Shown: one piece after another, positions 7,743 to 17,021 of the stretch | Layout of the letters: each line of letters starts with the position of its first letter | Numbering within the stretch: position 1 is the first letter of the stretch | From: CAZNRY01 sp964575675 | Lineage (GTDB): Bacteria; Eisenbacteria; RBG-16-71-46; CAIMUX01; VGJL01 | Direction: 5' to 3' | DNA length: 37,117 nt | Assembly (NCBI GenBank): GCA_964575675.1 | Contig: CAZNRY010000013.1 | Location: 1 to 37,117 of the forward strand | Made by a program: the position numbers and the translations under genes | Notes under the pieces: generated by a model | What the model was told of the DNA's origin: nothing | Database searches by the model: none | What the model saw: the letters and a program-made list of their open reading frames with translations, nothing else

Positions 7743-9057
7743 GCCAGCGCAGCAACCGGAATTGATCCTCTATCCTCATCTCCCACTTCTGCGCGAATCC
7801 GATGTGGCGGCGGTCCTTGAGGCAGTCACCGACGGCCTCCCTAGCTTGCGACAGACAGCCCATCGTGCCTTCACGGCCTGCCTTGACGAGGCCAAGACAA
7901 AGGGCTGGGTTCTTGCCTATACCGATGAATCCGCGAAGTATAAACACCTGCAGCCTTCCTGCCAGTTGCGTGACGGTTCGGGCGAGATTGTCGTTTGGAA
8001 TCAAGAAGTGCTGAAGCTGGATCACCTTGTCTTGAGTGGCTTCATGAACGTCGGATTCCTGTGCTACAGCGTGGTCGTTCCGAGCTCTGGTCCCCGGCGA
8101 TCCCCGGTCGGCGTGGCGAAGTATACTGAGAACCCCTCATTCGTAGACACGACGCGACCATGGGGGGTGTTTCTGTCGCAATGGTCCCAGCGTCATCTGC
8201 GAACTCGGGATCGTTTCCGCTTCGGTCTCTGGGTACGGCTCCGATTCCCCCTTCTGGATACTCTCAGTCGACCGGCCTCAGCAGATTGCCAGCATCGCTT
8301 CCTTCTACGACCACTTGGCGTCTGGGAGTGGCGCCTGGTCTGGGAGTGCAAGATCTGTGGCATCCTGTGTCACTGCACTTGCTTCGAGCAAGCCATTCGA
8401 CAGAGCCCCTTCAGCCGCTACGAACTTGGGCGGCATCGGGAGATTCCGCTCAGGTCGCTCCCGTTCCTTGAGAGCGCCTGCGACGTTTGTCGTGGGGTCC
8501 CCTCGACGAATGAGTTCTGTCACGAGATGTATGCCCGGAGCGACTTCGAGAGACGCTACGGCGCGTACGTCGCCAAACGCCTCGTGGAAGAAGGCGTCGT
8601 GAAGGGCGATCCTTCCTATGAAGCAACGAGACGTAGTTGCACCGATGACCTTCGGAATGAGTTGGGATTTCGCAAGATCGGCGAGCGATTTGTCTCAGAG
8701 ACAGAGCTGTTCCACATGGTTCAGGCAGTCTTCACCACGGAGGAAGTCATACATCATCATCGCGCTGCCTGGCTGCAGGGGCAGGAACTGGACATCTTTG
8801 TCCCAGGAAGATCCCTTGGAGTGGAGTACCATGGGGTGCAGCACTTCGAATCGGTGCCAGCCTGGGGAGGCGAGGCAGCACTGGTCCTTACACAAGAGCG
8901 CGACATGAAGAAGGCTCTGCTCTGCAGGGCGAATGGGGTTACGCTCGTCGTCTTCACGCACGAAGAGGATCTCAGTGTTCCTCTGGTCCGTCTGCGTCTG
9001 TCAGATGCCTTGGGGTCGCCGGCCCAGGAAGGCGATGACTCTCGGAACGCGGACTGA
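7735..9057 (+). CDS. Zinc-ribbon protein with C-terminal PD-(D/E)XK / VSR-like nuclease domain
   Basis: Predicted DNA endonuclease, 440 aa. The middle has a Cys-rich zinc-binding segment: CKIC (C205, C208), a CHCTC cluster (C212, C214, C216) and CDVC (C249, C252). The C-terminal ~120 residues match the VSR/PD-(D/E)XK pattern: an acidic helix SETELFHMVQAVF (E322, E324), then ELDIFVPGRSLGVEYHGVQH with D353 and E364 as the likely metal ligands, then QERDMKKALLCRANGVTLVV. The N-terminal 200 residues are unrecognised. No methyltransferase or helicase partner is adjacent, so this is not a standard restriction system; a solitary nuclease, defence gene or mobile-element relic is possible. Codon use and GC are lower than in neighbours, suggesting transfer. 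The nuclease fold is well supported; biological role unknown. Confidence 0.75.
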   Translation: MTEPAQQPELILYPHLPLLRESDVAAVLEAVTDGLPSLRQTAHRAFTACLDEAKTKGWVLAYTDESAKYKHLQPSCQLRDGSGEIVVWNQEVLKLDHLVLSGFMNVGFLCYSVVVPSSGPRRSPVGVAKYTENPSFVDTTRPWGVFLSQWSQRHLRTRDRFRFGLWVRLRFPLLDTLSRPASADCQHRFLLRPLGVWEWRLVWECKICGILCHCTCFEQAIRQSPFSRYELGRHREIPLRSLPFLESACDVCRGVPSTNEFCHEMYARSDFERRYGAYVAKRLVEEGVVKGDPSYEATRRSCTDDLRNELGFRKIGERFVSETELFHMVQAVFTTEEVIHHHRAAWLQGQELDIFVPGRSLGVEYHGVQHFESVPAWGGEAALVLTQERDMKKALLCRANGVTLVVFTHEEDLSVPLVRLRLSDALGSPAQEGDDSRNAD

Positions 9058-9082
9058 AGGTCAAGGGATCACCGTTCACACG

Positions 9083-9100
9083 ATCGAGCGTCTTCTCGAT
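9083..9100. terminator. Weak hairpin between convergent genes
   Basis: ATCGAG (9083-9088) and CTCGAT (9095-9100) form a 6-bp stem with a 6-nt loop, in the 52-nt gap between two converging genes. There is no T-tract, so a terminator role is only a guess from position. Confidence 0.25.
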
Positions 9101-9109
9101 TCCTACGCC

Positions 9110-11074
9110 CTACCTCGCCACCACCACCCTCGCCGTCCTTGTGCCCTCGCTCGTCGTGATGCGGGCCATGTACACCCCCGAGGGGAGGGGGTGGGTGGAG
9201 TCGTCCAGACCATTCCACTGGACCGTATGGCCACCAGCCGGTTGCTCGCCCTCCTCGATCCTCCGCAAGAGTGCCCCGCCCGCGCTGAAGATCTCCAGAG
9301 TGACCGTGGTGGCGACGGGCAGCTCGTACTGAATCAGGATGTCCCTGGTGGTGGGGTTCGGGGTGGCGTGGACTGATAGCGATGATGGGCCGCGCGACTC
9401 CCCGCCGACTGACGACGTCGGGCACGGATCCGGCTCGCAGAGGTGCCCGTTGCCTTCATAGATTCCGCCACGGGTGGCACAGTCGGCGGGAGTATGAATC
9501 TCACAGACCAGGTAGATGCAGCAGGCTCCCCTCACGCACGGATTCGGATCGCAAACCGTGGCCGCGCCTTGCCAGATTCCGGGTGCATGGCAGTCGGCCT
9601 GAATGTTCACGGTGCACGTACCGTCCGATTGGCAACAAGCGCCACCTGGTGGGCACGGGTTCGGTTGGCAAATCGTCCCCGGGCCCTGCCAAACTCCGGG
9701 TACCTGACAGTACTCCTGGAAGCCATATCTGCACGTACCGTCCGGCTGGCAACAGGCGCCCGCGAGGGGGGTCCGTGGTCCGAGGCTGTGCCCATATCCA
9801 GCGGCAATGGCGATGAACCCCGCATTGGGCTCAGGCACCGAGCACTGGCCGTACTGGTTGCGACCCCACGTCGCGATCGAGCCATCATCTTTCAGCCCGA
9901 GGCTGTGGTCTTCGCCTGCAGCGATCCCCACGAATCCTGCGTTTGGTGATGGCACACTGCACTGCCCCCAGTCGTTGCTGCCCCACGCTACAATCGATCC
10001 ATCATCCTTGAGGGCAACGCTGTAGTGCCCGCCTCCTGCGATCGCCACGAAGCCCGTATTCGGAGGGGGGACATCACACTCGCCGTTGCCACAGCACCCC
10101 CATGCGACGATCGACCCATCTGTCTTCAGGCCCAGGCTATGGTCGTACCCGGCTGCAATCGCCACGAAACCCTCGTTGGGTTCTGGTACATCACACTGGC
10201 CGCATCGGTTGTCGCCCCAGGCGGCAATTGCTCCGTTGGCCTTCAGGCCGAGGCTGTGATCTCCACCTGCAGCAGCCACAGCAACGAATCCATCATTGGG
10301 AGGAGGCGGATTGCACTGGCCCCAGTTGTTTCGACCCCACCCCACAATCGAGCTGTCCGCCTTGAGTCCGAGACTAAACGCCCAGCTTCCTGAGGCTGCC
10401 ACGAAATCAGCATTGGGTACCGGAATGTCGCACTGCCCCTCATCGTTCCATCCCCATGCCTGAAGAGAACCATCTGCCCGTAGGCCAATGGAGTGAAAAC
10501 ATCCCGCTGCGACGGCATCGAATCCGTCATCTGGCAGAGGCACTATGCACTGGCCATGGTCATTCCTTCCCCATGCCACGATCGTTCCGTTGATGTGGTT
10601 CGTCCAGTGGATCGGCATGACGAGGGTGCGTACGTCGTTGCATGGCGAGTTCTGCTGATACTCAATCCTGATCGCTGTGAAGTCGGTCGGAACGTGACCA
10701 AGCCAGTTCTGGCCTTCGATGGACGCAGCCTGGTCCCAGCCTAGATCGTTGACGTGGCCGATGCCCACGGAGCCGGGCTCGAACCAGGCGGTTAGGTCGT
10801 AGTGACAACCAGGGTCGCTTTCGGCGTCTCCGAAGTAGCATCCGACCCGGTCGTTGTCCACGCTGATGAACCCGAAGTGATACGGACTGCCAGCGAAGAT
10901 CGCTCCGACCGTGTTCGGCATGTAGAGATCAAGGGTGTCCGTGGCGGCCTCATCGAAACACCCGACCGGCGCACTCTGCCAGCCATAGCAGGCGAGCCTG
11001 ATCGTGGAGGCGTTGGCGGGGTCATGTGCCGATCCAAGCGCCAGAACAACAACGGCAAGCGTCGCGATTCTCAC
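9110..11074 (-). CDS. Secreted RCC1-like beta-propeller protein with Cys-rich repeats and FlgD-type sorting domain
   Basis: Exported 654-aa protein. The start is GTG at 11074, preceded by GAGGAGGG at 7 nt, and gives the signal peptide MRIATLAVVVLALGSAHDPA. Residues 22-160 are an unrecognised N-terminal domain. Residues 162-435 hold seven ~39-residue RCC1/BLIP-II-like repeats built around DGSIVAWGxNxxGQCxVP and GFVAIAAGxxHSLGLK, enough for one seven-bladed propeller. Residues 438-552 hold three Cys-rich units starting GACC and ending NPC or DPC. Residues 565-654 form an Ig-like FlgD/type IX-style C-terminal domain (SVHATPNPTTRDILIQYELP ... LPSGVYMARI), expected to direct secretion or surface attachment. 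It probably binds or displays something at the cell surface; the ligand is unknown. Convergent with the nuclease gene. Confidence 0.88.
   Translation of the reverse strand: MRIATLAVVVLALGSAHDPANASTIRLACYGWQSAPVGCFDEAATDTLDLYMPNTVGAIFAGSPYHFGFISVDNDRVGCYFGDAESDPGCHYDLTAWFEPGSVGIGHVNDLGWDQAASIEGQNWLGHVPTDFTAIRIEYQQNSPCNDVRTLVMPIHWTNHINGTIVAWGRNDHGQCIVPLPDDGFDAVAAGCFHSIGLRADGSLQAWGWNDEGQCDIPVPNADFVAASGSWAFSLGLKADSSIVGWGRNNWGQCNPPPPNDGFVAVAAAGGDHSLGLKANGAIAAWGDNRCGQCDVPEPNEGFVAIAAGYDHSLGLKTDGSIVAWGCCGNGECDVPPPNTGFVAIAGGGHYSVALKDDGSIVAWGSNDWGQCSVPSPNAGFVGIAAGEDHSLGLKDDGSIATWGRNQYGQCSVPEPNAGFIAIAAGYGHSLGPRTPLAGACCQPDGTCRYGFQEYCQVPGVWQGPGTICQPNPCPPGGACCQSDGTCTVNIQADCHAPGIWQGAATVCDPNPCVRGACCIYLVCEIHTPADCATRGGIYEGNGHLCEPDPCPTSSVGGESRGPSSLSVHATPNPTTRDILIQYELPVATTVTLEIFSAGGALLRRIEEGEQPAGGHTVQWNGLDDSTHPLPSGVYMARITTSEGTRTARVVVAR
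9770..10591 (-). repeat. Seven in-frame ~117-bp tandem coding repeats (RCC1-like blades)
   Basis: The DNA for residues 162-435 of the propeller protein is a tandem array of seven units of about 117 bp, each encoding one WGxNxxGQC...HSLGLK blade. The middle units are the most alike. Such arrays can gain or lose units by recombination, so copy number may vary between strains. Confidence 0.8.
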
Positions 11075-11684
11075 GGCCAGTCCCTCCTCACGTTCGCGGC
11101 GGTCGAAGCTATCCGACGCCGTGAGATTCAGAGGGGTCACTTTTCCTTAGCAGGAGGGGGTCAATCCTGATGAGCGTCGAAGCTTCCGAAAGAACCGGCT
11201 CCCGCAGTCGCTCCCGACCCGCACCGAGATAGACCGCAAGGGCGCTGGAATTCGCCAGCGAGGACGGGGCCCTCGATCCGCCCCCCTCGCTCGGTAGCCA
11301 GAGAATGGCAGTGGGCCCGTGCCGGTATCCTGATAACGATCGTAGGCCCTTCCCCCCATCCAAAGGACGATTCCTCGCCACTCTCCAACGCCCGGGCCGA
11401 CGATTCTTCGACAGTGAACGAGGCTCTCTGACACACATGCTGGCTCCGAAGCCGAACTGATCATGAACAACTGCCAAGCGAATAATGGAAAGATTCTACC
11501 ACGCGATCCAAAACGCCTACCAAGAAATTTCCCCAAGGACAGACCAAGGGGCGACGACATCTCAATGGTTGAGCCTCTGGAAGGGCGATCGAAGGAAGGA
11601 AGACCATTCGCCCCATTCTGGACAACCATGGAGGTCATAAGGGCATAAGCGCCCAGATCGGCCGTGCTGACCGAGCCATGGACA
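11075..11684. other. 610-bp intergenic region, no convincing gene
   Basis: This lies between the metalloprotease stop (11685) and the propeller gene start (11074), both on the minus strand, so it should contain the propeller gene's promoter. No -35/-10 pair stands out. The stretch 11460-11640 is visibly poorer in GC than its surroundings and holds a 51-codon plus-strand frame (11485-11640, product beginning MERFYHAIQNAYQEI) that lacks a ribosome-binding site; I do not call it. Minus-strand frames here are Arg/Ser-rich and look non-coding. Confidence 0.5.
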
Positions 11685-14600
11685 CTACGGCAGCAGCACC
11701 ACCTTCCGTGCCTTGGTGTACCCCTGGGTGTCAAAGCGATAGAAGTAAACCCCCGCGGGCAGCAGGCGCTGGCGGCTCGTGCGCCCGTCCCATGCCACTT
11801 CATGGAAGCCAGGCTCCACCAGGCCATCGACCAGCGTTCGCACGCGGCGCCCGCCGACGTCGAACACGCTCAGGGTCACCTTCTGTCTTCCGGGGATCTG
11901 GAAGCGCAGGAAGGTCCGCGTGCGGAACGGGTTCGGTGCGCACGGCAGGAGCTGCGGCCGCAGGATTGTGGCTCCGTCCTCGACTGCGGTCGGCGCGGAG
12001 AAGAGGTTTGTGAGCCGCCGGGAATCCATCAGGACGATCTGTGATACCGACACCTCGGCCATGCCGCTGCCGGCAAAAGTCAGCTGCCCCAGGAAGCCGT
12101 CGCCGTCTGAGGCGCTCGTCGTCGACGGCCGCTCGATGGCGTTGGCCATGTACAAGACGCCGGGCTGCGGCTCCGGCTGCAACAAGAGGAAGAACGGCGT
12201 GACTCCTCCATCGCGGTTCAGAATGTTCGGGATCACGCCTGCGCTGTCGGCCGTCGCCTGCAGAAAGGTCAGAGTCTGGGACGGGTAGGTCACCTTGAAG
12301 CTGTAACCTGCCAGGTTGGAAACCCCGCGGAGTGTGAGGTTCAGATGCCAGGTCGTTCCTCCGGCGGAAACCACCTGGGAGAGGATCGATGCGACAGCGT
12401 TCTCTCCGGCCGGATTCGTGGCCGGTACGCCCCCGGCACCGAACGCGGATTGAAAGGCCTGAAAGTCCTCGTTGGACACGCTCTGATTGTGGTCCAGGTC
12501 GAACAGGGGCTCGAACTCGACGTTGGAAGAGTCGATCCCGTAGGCCCCGGCCAAAAGGCAGAGATCGTCCACGCCGACCACCGTGTCCGAGGTGAAGTCC
12601 CCCACCGGAACCCCGGTGTTGCGCGCGGAAAAGGCGAAGTTCGGGGAGGAGAAGGTCTCGGTTGATCCGTCGGCTGCGCTCAACCAGTAAGTGTACTCGA
12701 CACCCGACGGGGCTGCTGCGTCCACCAAGGCGGCTGTGCCCGCGGGCACTGTGGCCAGCGATTCCGGAACCGAAGCCGGAGGGGCGTCGCGGTAGATGTG
12801 GTACGCGGTGACGGTTCCCTTCCCGCCACCGTCATCGTGCGATTTCGTCCAGGTCAGGCGGACTGAACCCCCGTTGTCGCCCGGTAGATCGACCGCGCGC
12901 ACATTGGTCGGAGGCGCAGGGAGTAGATTGGGATCGGCTACCCCTGAGATTGTGTAAGTACCGTTTGAGAGCGGCGAGAGGTTGCTCGCCTTGTCCTTCG
13001 CCCTGAGCGCGAGGTAGTACAGATGCCCCGACAGCGGCAGGTTCGCGCTGTATATGGCGCTGCTTCCCGCCGCGAGGTCTCCGCCTGGAATGTCGATCTT
13101 GGGCAGCTCGGCCCATGTCGCTTGGGTGATCGGAGCGTCGCCATAGGCCACGATGTAATCCTGCGCCGCCCCCTGGGACCCGTCGTCCCCCGTCGCCGTC
13201 CACAGAAGCTGGATCGCGCCCAAACCTGCGGTGCCCACGGCGCCGAGATCCTGGACCGAGGCCGGGGGAATCGGGTCGCTCACCATCTGCTCGGCAAAGA
13301 CGCAGAACACGCCTCCGGCATAGACCAAGGCGGAGACTACGTTGGATCCCGTGCTCACCGCGCTCCCGTCGATGGGCGTCCACTGCCGGACTCCCGAATC
13401 CCACCGAAAAATGCGCAGGCTTCGCTCGTCACATCCGGCGAGAAGGGAGTCGTCATAGGCAATGTTGATCGCCGCAGGCGCCTGGTACTGGTCATCCAGC
13501 GTCATGTGGAAGGAGTAGATGTCTCCTGTGGGCACGGGCGCGAACCCGGGAACGCGGAAGGGCGCCGCGTTGCTCGAGGCGCCCGAGGCGACCTGGTCAT
13601 GCGGCACGTTCGGCGAGAAGAGGTTCATACTTCCCGGTCCCCGCTCGGTCAGTTGGGGCTCACCGGCGGTCGCCGTCTCGACGACGAAGGGCACGGTAAA
13701 GACGCTTCGGTTCGCCGCCGCATCGGTCATCGTCACCTCGAACAGGCCGTTGCCGTCGAAGGTGGAATCGGCCAGCGAGACTTGCAGCAGCGCCCGGAAG
13801 TGATCCGGGCCCGGGGCGGCACCGACAGGCAGGGTGTCGATCCTGGAGGCGTAGAAGGCGACGACCACGGGATTCCCCGCCAGGGTTTCGTCAGCCCACA
13901 GGTCAAGCGACAGGGTCAGCGCGTCAGCGAGGCCGGTAGGCGTCACCTCCACCGCCGCTCCGGGCGGCGTGAGGTCATCACGAAGCATCGGGGCCTTTGA
14001 GCCTGCCCTGTTCCCCTCGGAAGACCGAAACGTCAGCGGGTCGGACCCAGGAATCACTGCGGTGGGCGACGCCTCGACCAGCACGTTGCCCATCTCCGTC
14101 CGGGCATAGCTGCGGACGGCATCGCCCTCGTGAAGCCCCACAACCTCCAGACGGCCTGTCTTGTCGGTCTCGCCCATATAGGTGAGCCGGCCCGCGGAGA
14201 GCTTGTAGACCCGGGCATCGGGAACCGGCCGCTCGCCGTCCAGCACCTCCGCGTCGCGCGAAAAAGAGTTGCCGCCCCGGTCATACATCTGGTAGTGGAT
14301 GTCCGGCCCCACCAGCGGCGAGGAGTCCCCTATTCCCCACCAGGTGATGCCGACGTTGTCCAGGGGGCCGTCCCGGTCGGGGCTGGTGGAATGGCCCGAT
14401 TCGAACCACCCGTAGACCGGTTTCTTGATGTCGACGTAGGAGCTCCTCGCTTCGTATTTCTGCTCGACATAATCCCAACAGGTCCTATCATGCTCCCATA
14501 GCTGCTTGGTCTCGGTCATGGCGTTGTTCCACAAGCTGGTAGGATAGACTAGGCCTTTGGTGTAGTCGTTGGCCGAAGACATCTCGGTTGTCGTGACCTG

Positions 14601-16892
14601 CTGCATCATGAATCCATAATTTTGCGGATAGATGTCAGGGCGCTGAACCTTCAGCGAATCCATCTGCTCGATACCCCCGATGGCAGTGATGTACTCATCG
14701 TAGAGCCCGAAGACATAGTGGCCCAGTTCATGGATCATCGTCCGGGCCCATTGTTCCTGGTCCGGCAGAAGCCCATCATCCTTGCGAGAGAGATAGCAGT
14801 GTTCCTCCGGCGAGCAGCAATCGCACTCCAAGAGCTCGTCGATCGCAGAGTGCGGCCAAACAGAGTTTTCGATCCGTACGTCCACCTCACCCCAGAACTC
14901 CTGCGCGTCCCACACGGCGATCTTGCCCAGAGCCATCTGCCCGTCGCTCACGTTATACAGATAGTCAGAAGCCTTCTGACATCCGATGAGAAGCTGGTTC
15001 CAGTATGGGTCGCCCGTGGGGATGTTCCACTCCGTGGAGATTCCCAGATCGAAACGGAAGATCGGGTGCACCAGTTCCAGGACATACATCGACTCCGTCG
15101 TCTGGATGCGGAAGACCTGGTAGGATCCGTCGGTCTGCATGACATCGGAGTCCAGGGTCAGGCGCATACCCATGTCGCAAGTACTGGAGAACTTGGCATA
15201 GTCCCGGCAGGTCACCCAGTTCTGCGCCCGCCAGAAGGCGCGGATCCGGTCGTTCAGCCGCAGACCGGAGACGGAGCACTCCCCGTTGGCGTCGGTCACG
15301 CCCACACTGTCGAAGCCCGCGCCGTGATCGACGAACACGCTTGCTCCCGGGGCCACCTGCGTCCCCCGCCGAACCCGGATCAACGCGTTGAAGTTGCCGG
15401 GATCGAGCGGCGTGGTGCAAGCATTGCTTTCCACCCAGGCCGAGTGGCCGAAGGCGTTGTAGGCGCGGACGCGGAACCGGTAGTCCCACGCCGGGGTCAG
15501 CGTGCCGATCCAGGTGGAGTTGCTGTTGGCCGGTGGGTCCGGCTTCATGACCGTCCAGGGCCCCATTTCGCCCTTCTTGCCCTCGACCTCGAAGCCCGCC
15601 TCGAAGGTGGAAGTGTCGACCCAGGTGATGTTGATGCGCACAGGCGACGCGGCGACGGCGACGACATTGCTCGGGGCCCAGGGCACGATCCCGACCACGG
15701 TGATGGTGAAGTTCGAGTAGAGGGAGACTTCCTCGCCGGCCACGGTCCGCACGCGGTAGTAGTACGACTCGCCCGGCATGACATCGGGGTCGATCCACTC
15801 CGTTGCGTTGACAGGCAGCATCTGCACGTTTTCCCAGGCTCCGCCCGGTCCGCGCTTGCGATCGACGTACAGGGCATCTCCGGACGAAACGGCGCTCCAA
15901 CTGAGGCGGACCTGGTCGGGGCCAAGCGTTTCGGCGATCACGTTCTGGGGAGGAACCGGTGAGCCGCACGGGTTGGGGGTGCAGCCGATGTTGTCCCCCT
16001 GGTAGGTTCCGCCCTCCGCTGCGCAGGCGACGGCAATCATTTCGATACAAGAGTGATCGCTGAAGCAGCAGGCGCCCGTCGGCTCGAGGCAGGGGGTGTC
16101 GGGGCAAAAGGTATTGTCGCCCCAGTAGGTCCCTCCGGCGGCAGCGCAGTCAGCTGCGGAGAGCAGCGAGCAATTGCCGGTGGCATAGAAGCAGCAGGCC
16201 CCGATCGGCGGAGCGTTTCCCCCTACCCGCACGCGGGAGATATACCAACCGGCGAATGTGACGCTGGCGTCGGACCCAAAATCAAACTGCAGGTTGACCT
16301 CCTGGTCCATGTAGGCCGAGAGATCGAAGCAGTCGACCCGCCAGCCGGCGCTGGATCCCGTCCAACCGGGCTCTCCGTCCACGCACCAGGCATAGTAGGC
16401 CGTGGAGGCGGAGATGGCGGAGATGCTGTACCCACCCACAGGCGGCACGACCGCTCCGGCCGGCCGGACTACGAGATTACAGCCGTCATAGCCCCACTCC
16501 GTGTCGAAGTAGTGAACCACCTCGACCAAATTGGAAGCAGGCGACACCCAGAAGGCCGGCGAAGTCAACCCGGCGCCCGAGTCATTCGGGTATTGGTCAT
16601 TGAGGATCGTTCCCCAGACCTGTCCGGGCGCCCCCGGAACATAGCTGGTGGCTCCGTACTGCCAGACTTGGGCACCACCTGCGTCGCAATTGGTGGCCCC
16701 GAAGCCCTGAGGACCGACGGAGAAATCCCAGTCGTAGACCGTGCCTGTGAAAGTGCAAGCGGACGCAATCGGTTGCCCGTCGTGTGGAATCGCGGGTTTC
16801 CTGCTCTCGGCCCGAGAGGTTCCGAACAAGGCGATGGAGAGCGCAAGAACCGTCGTCAGTAAAGACGGGAGCGCGGTACGTGTGGGGGACAT
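11685..16892 (-). CDS. Giant secreted metalloprotease (CLCA-type HExxH) with FN3, dockerin-like, cohesin-like and sorting domains
   Basis: Exported 1735-aa protein. The ATG at 16892 follows GGAGG by 6 nt; signal peptide at residues 1-28. Order of parts: N-terminal beta domain (45-225); two Cys-rich GACC units (231-310); two fibronectin-III-like domains (313-400, 404-495); a carboxypeptidase-regulatory-like beta domain (500-560); a protease domain with MIHELGHYVFGLYDEY, where H721, H725 and D732 fit the HExxHxxxGxxDE zinc site of CLCA-type proteases; a long middle region; two more FN3-like domains; a dockerin-like pair of Ca-binding loops (DFTSDTVVGVDDLCLLAGAY and DLDHNQSVSNEDFQAFQSAF, 1430-1490); a cohesin-like beta domain (about 1497-1640); and a FlgD-type sorting domain (1647-1735). 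It lies directly downstream of the anti-sigma gene, so it may be an output of that switch. Substrate unknown. Confidence 0.87.
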   Translation of the reverse strand: MSPTRTALPSLLTTVLALSIALFGTSRAESRKPAIPHDGQPIASACTFTGTVYDWDFSVGPQGFGATNCDAGGAQVWQYGATSYVPGAPGQVWGTILNDQYPNDSGAGLTSPAFWVSPASNLVEVVHYFDTEWGYDGCNLVVRPAGAVVPPVGGYSISAISASTAYYAWCVDGEPGWTGSSAGWRVDCFDLSAYMDQEVNLQFDFGSDASVTFAGWYISRVRVGGNAPPIGACCFYATGNCSLLSAADCAAAGGTYWGDNTFCPDTPCLEPTGACCFSDHSCIEMIAVACAAEGGTYQGDNIGCTPNPCGSPVPPQNVIAETLGPDQVRLSWSAVSSGDALYVDRKRGPGGAWENVQMLPVNATEWIDPDVMPGESYYYRVRTVAGEEVSLYSNFTITVVGIVPWAPSNVVAVAASPVRINITWVDTSTFEAGFEVEGKKGEMGPWTVMKPDPPANSNSTWIGTLTPAWDYRFRVRAYNAFGHSAWVESNACTTPLDPGNFNALIRVRRGTQVAPGASVFVDHGAGFDSVGVTDANGECSVSGLRLNDRIRAFWRAQNWVTCRDYAKFSSTCDMGMRLTLDSDVMQTDGSYQVFRIQTTESMYVLELVHPIFRFDLGISTEWNIPTGDPYWNQLLIGCQKASDYLYNVSDGQMALGKIAVWDAQEFWGEVDVRIENSVWPHSAIDELLECDCCSPEEHCYLSRKDDGLLPDQEQWARTMIHELGHYVFGLYDEYITAIGGIEQMDSLKVQRPDIYPQNYGFMMQQVTTTEMSSANDYTKGLVYPTSLWNNAMTETKQLWEHDRTCWDYVEQKYEARSSYVDIKKPVYGWFESGHSTSPDRDGPLDNVGITWWGIGDSSPLVGPDIHYQMYDRGGNSFSRDAEVLDGERPVPDARVYKLSAGRLTYMGETDKTGRLEVVGLHEGDAVRSYARTEMGNVLVEASPTAVIPGSDPLTFRSSEGNRAGSKAPMLRDDLTPPGAAVEVTPTGLADALTLSLDLWADETLAGNPVVVAFYASRIDTLPVGAAPGPDHFRALLQVSLADSTFDGNGLFEVTMTDAAANRSVFTVPFVVETATAGEPQLTERGPGSMNLFSPNVPHDQVASGASSNAAPFRVPGFAPVPTGDIYSFHMTLDDQYQAPAAINIAYDDSLLAGCDERSLRIFRWDSGVRQWTPIDGSAVSTGSNVVSALVYAGGVFCVFAEQMVSDPIPPASVQDLGAVGTAGLGAIQLLWTATGDDGSQGAAQDYIVAYGDAPITQATWAELPKIDIPGGDLAAGSSAIYSANLPLSGHLYYLALRAKDKASNLSPLSNGTYTISGVADPNLLPAPPTNVRAVDLPGDNGGSVRLTWTKSHDDGGGKGTVTAYHIYRDAPPASVPESLATVPAGTAALVDAAAPSGVEYTYWLSAADGSTETFSSPNFAFSARNTGVPVGDFTSDTVVGVDDLCLLAGAYGIDSSNVEFEPLFDLDHNQSVSNEDFQAFQSAFGAGGVPATNPAGENAVASILSQVVSAGGTTWHLNLTLRGVSNLAGYSFKVTYPSQTLTFLQATADSAGVIPNILNRDGGVTPFFLLLQPEPQPGVLYMANAIERPSTTSASDGDGFLGQLTFAGSGMAEVSVSQIVLMDSRRLTNLFSAPTAVEDGATILRPQLLPCAPNPFRTRTFLRFQIPGRQKVTLSVFDVGGRRVRTLVDGLVEPGFHEVAWDGRTSRQRLLPAGVYFYRFDTQGYTKARKVVLLP

Positions 16893-17001
16893 CTCATCCT
16901 CCGGGGGCCTCGAGGGTAAGGCCGGTGAAGGTCAATCGGGTTGGATCCGGCTGTCCTTAGCTGGACGACCGCGGGTATGAAGGGTGGAGCCTTCAACGAT
17001 T

Positions 17002-17021
17002 CTTCATGGCCGCTCATGAAG
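17002..17021. promoter_or_regulatory. Palindromic operator-like site upstream of the metalloprotease gene
   Basis: CTTCATG (17002-17008) and CATGAAG (17015-17021) are perfect 7-bp inverted arms around 6 nt; a third TTCATG half-site follows at 17023. The site lies about 110 nt before the metalloprotease ATG, in the 267-nt gap after the anti-sigma gene. This geometry suits a dimeric repressor or activator. No regulator is identified. Confidence 0.4.

Noticed and set aside
9770..10591. Tandem repeat array considered as a possible CRISPR
   Set aside because: The period of about 117 bp is in frame and encodes RCC1-like blades; there are no short identical repeats with unique spacers.
11485..11640. 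51-codon plus-strand frame in the AT-richer part of an intergenic region
   Set aside because: No ribosome-binding site, no similarity recognised and no conserved neighbour; too short to support.
13023..15962. Plus-strand frames opposite the metalloprotease (about 325 and 446 codons)
   Set aside because: Shadows of the minus-strand gene, which has signal peptide, HExxH site, FN3 and sorting domains.
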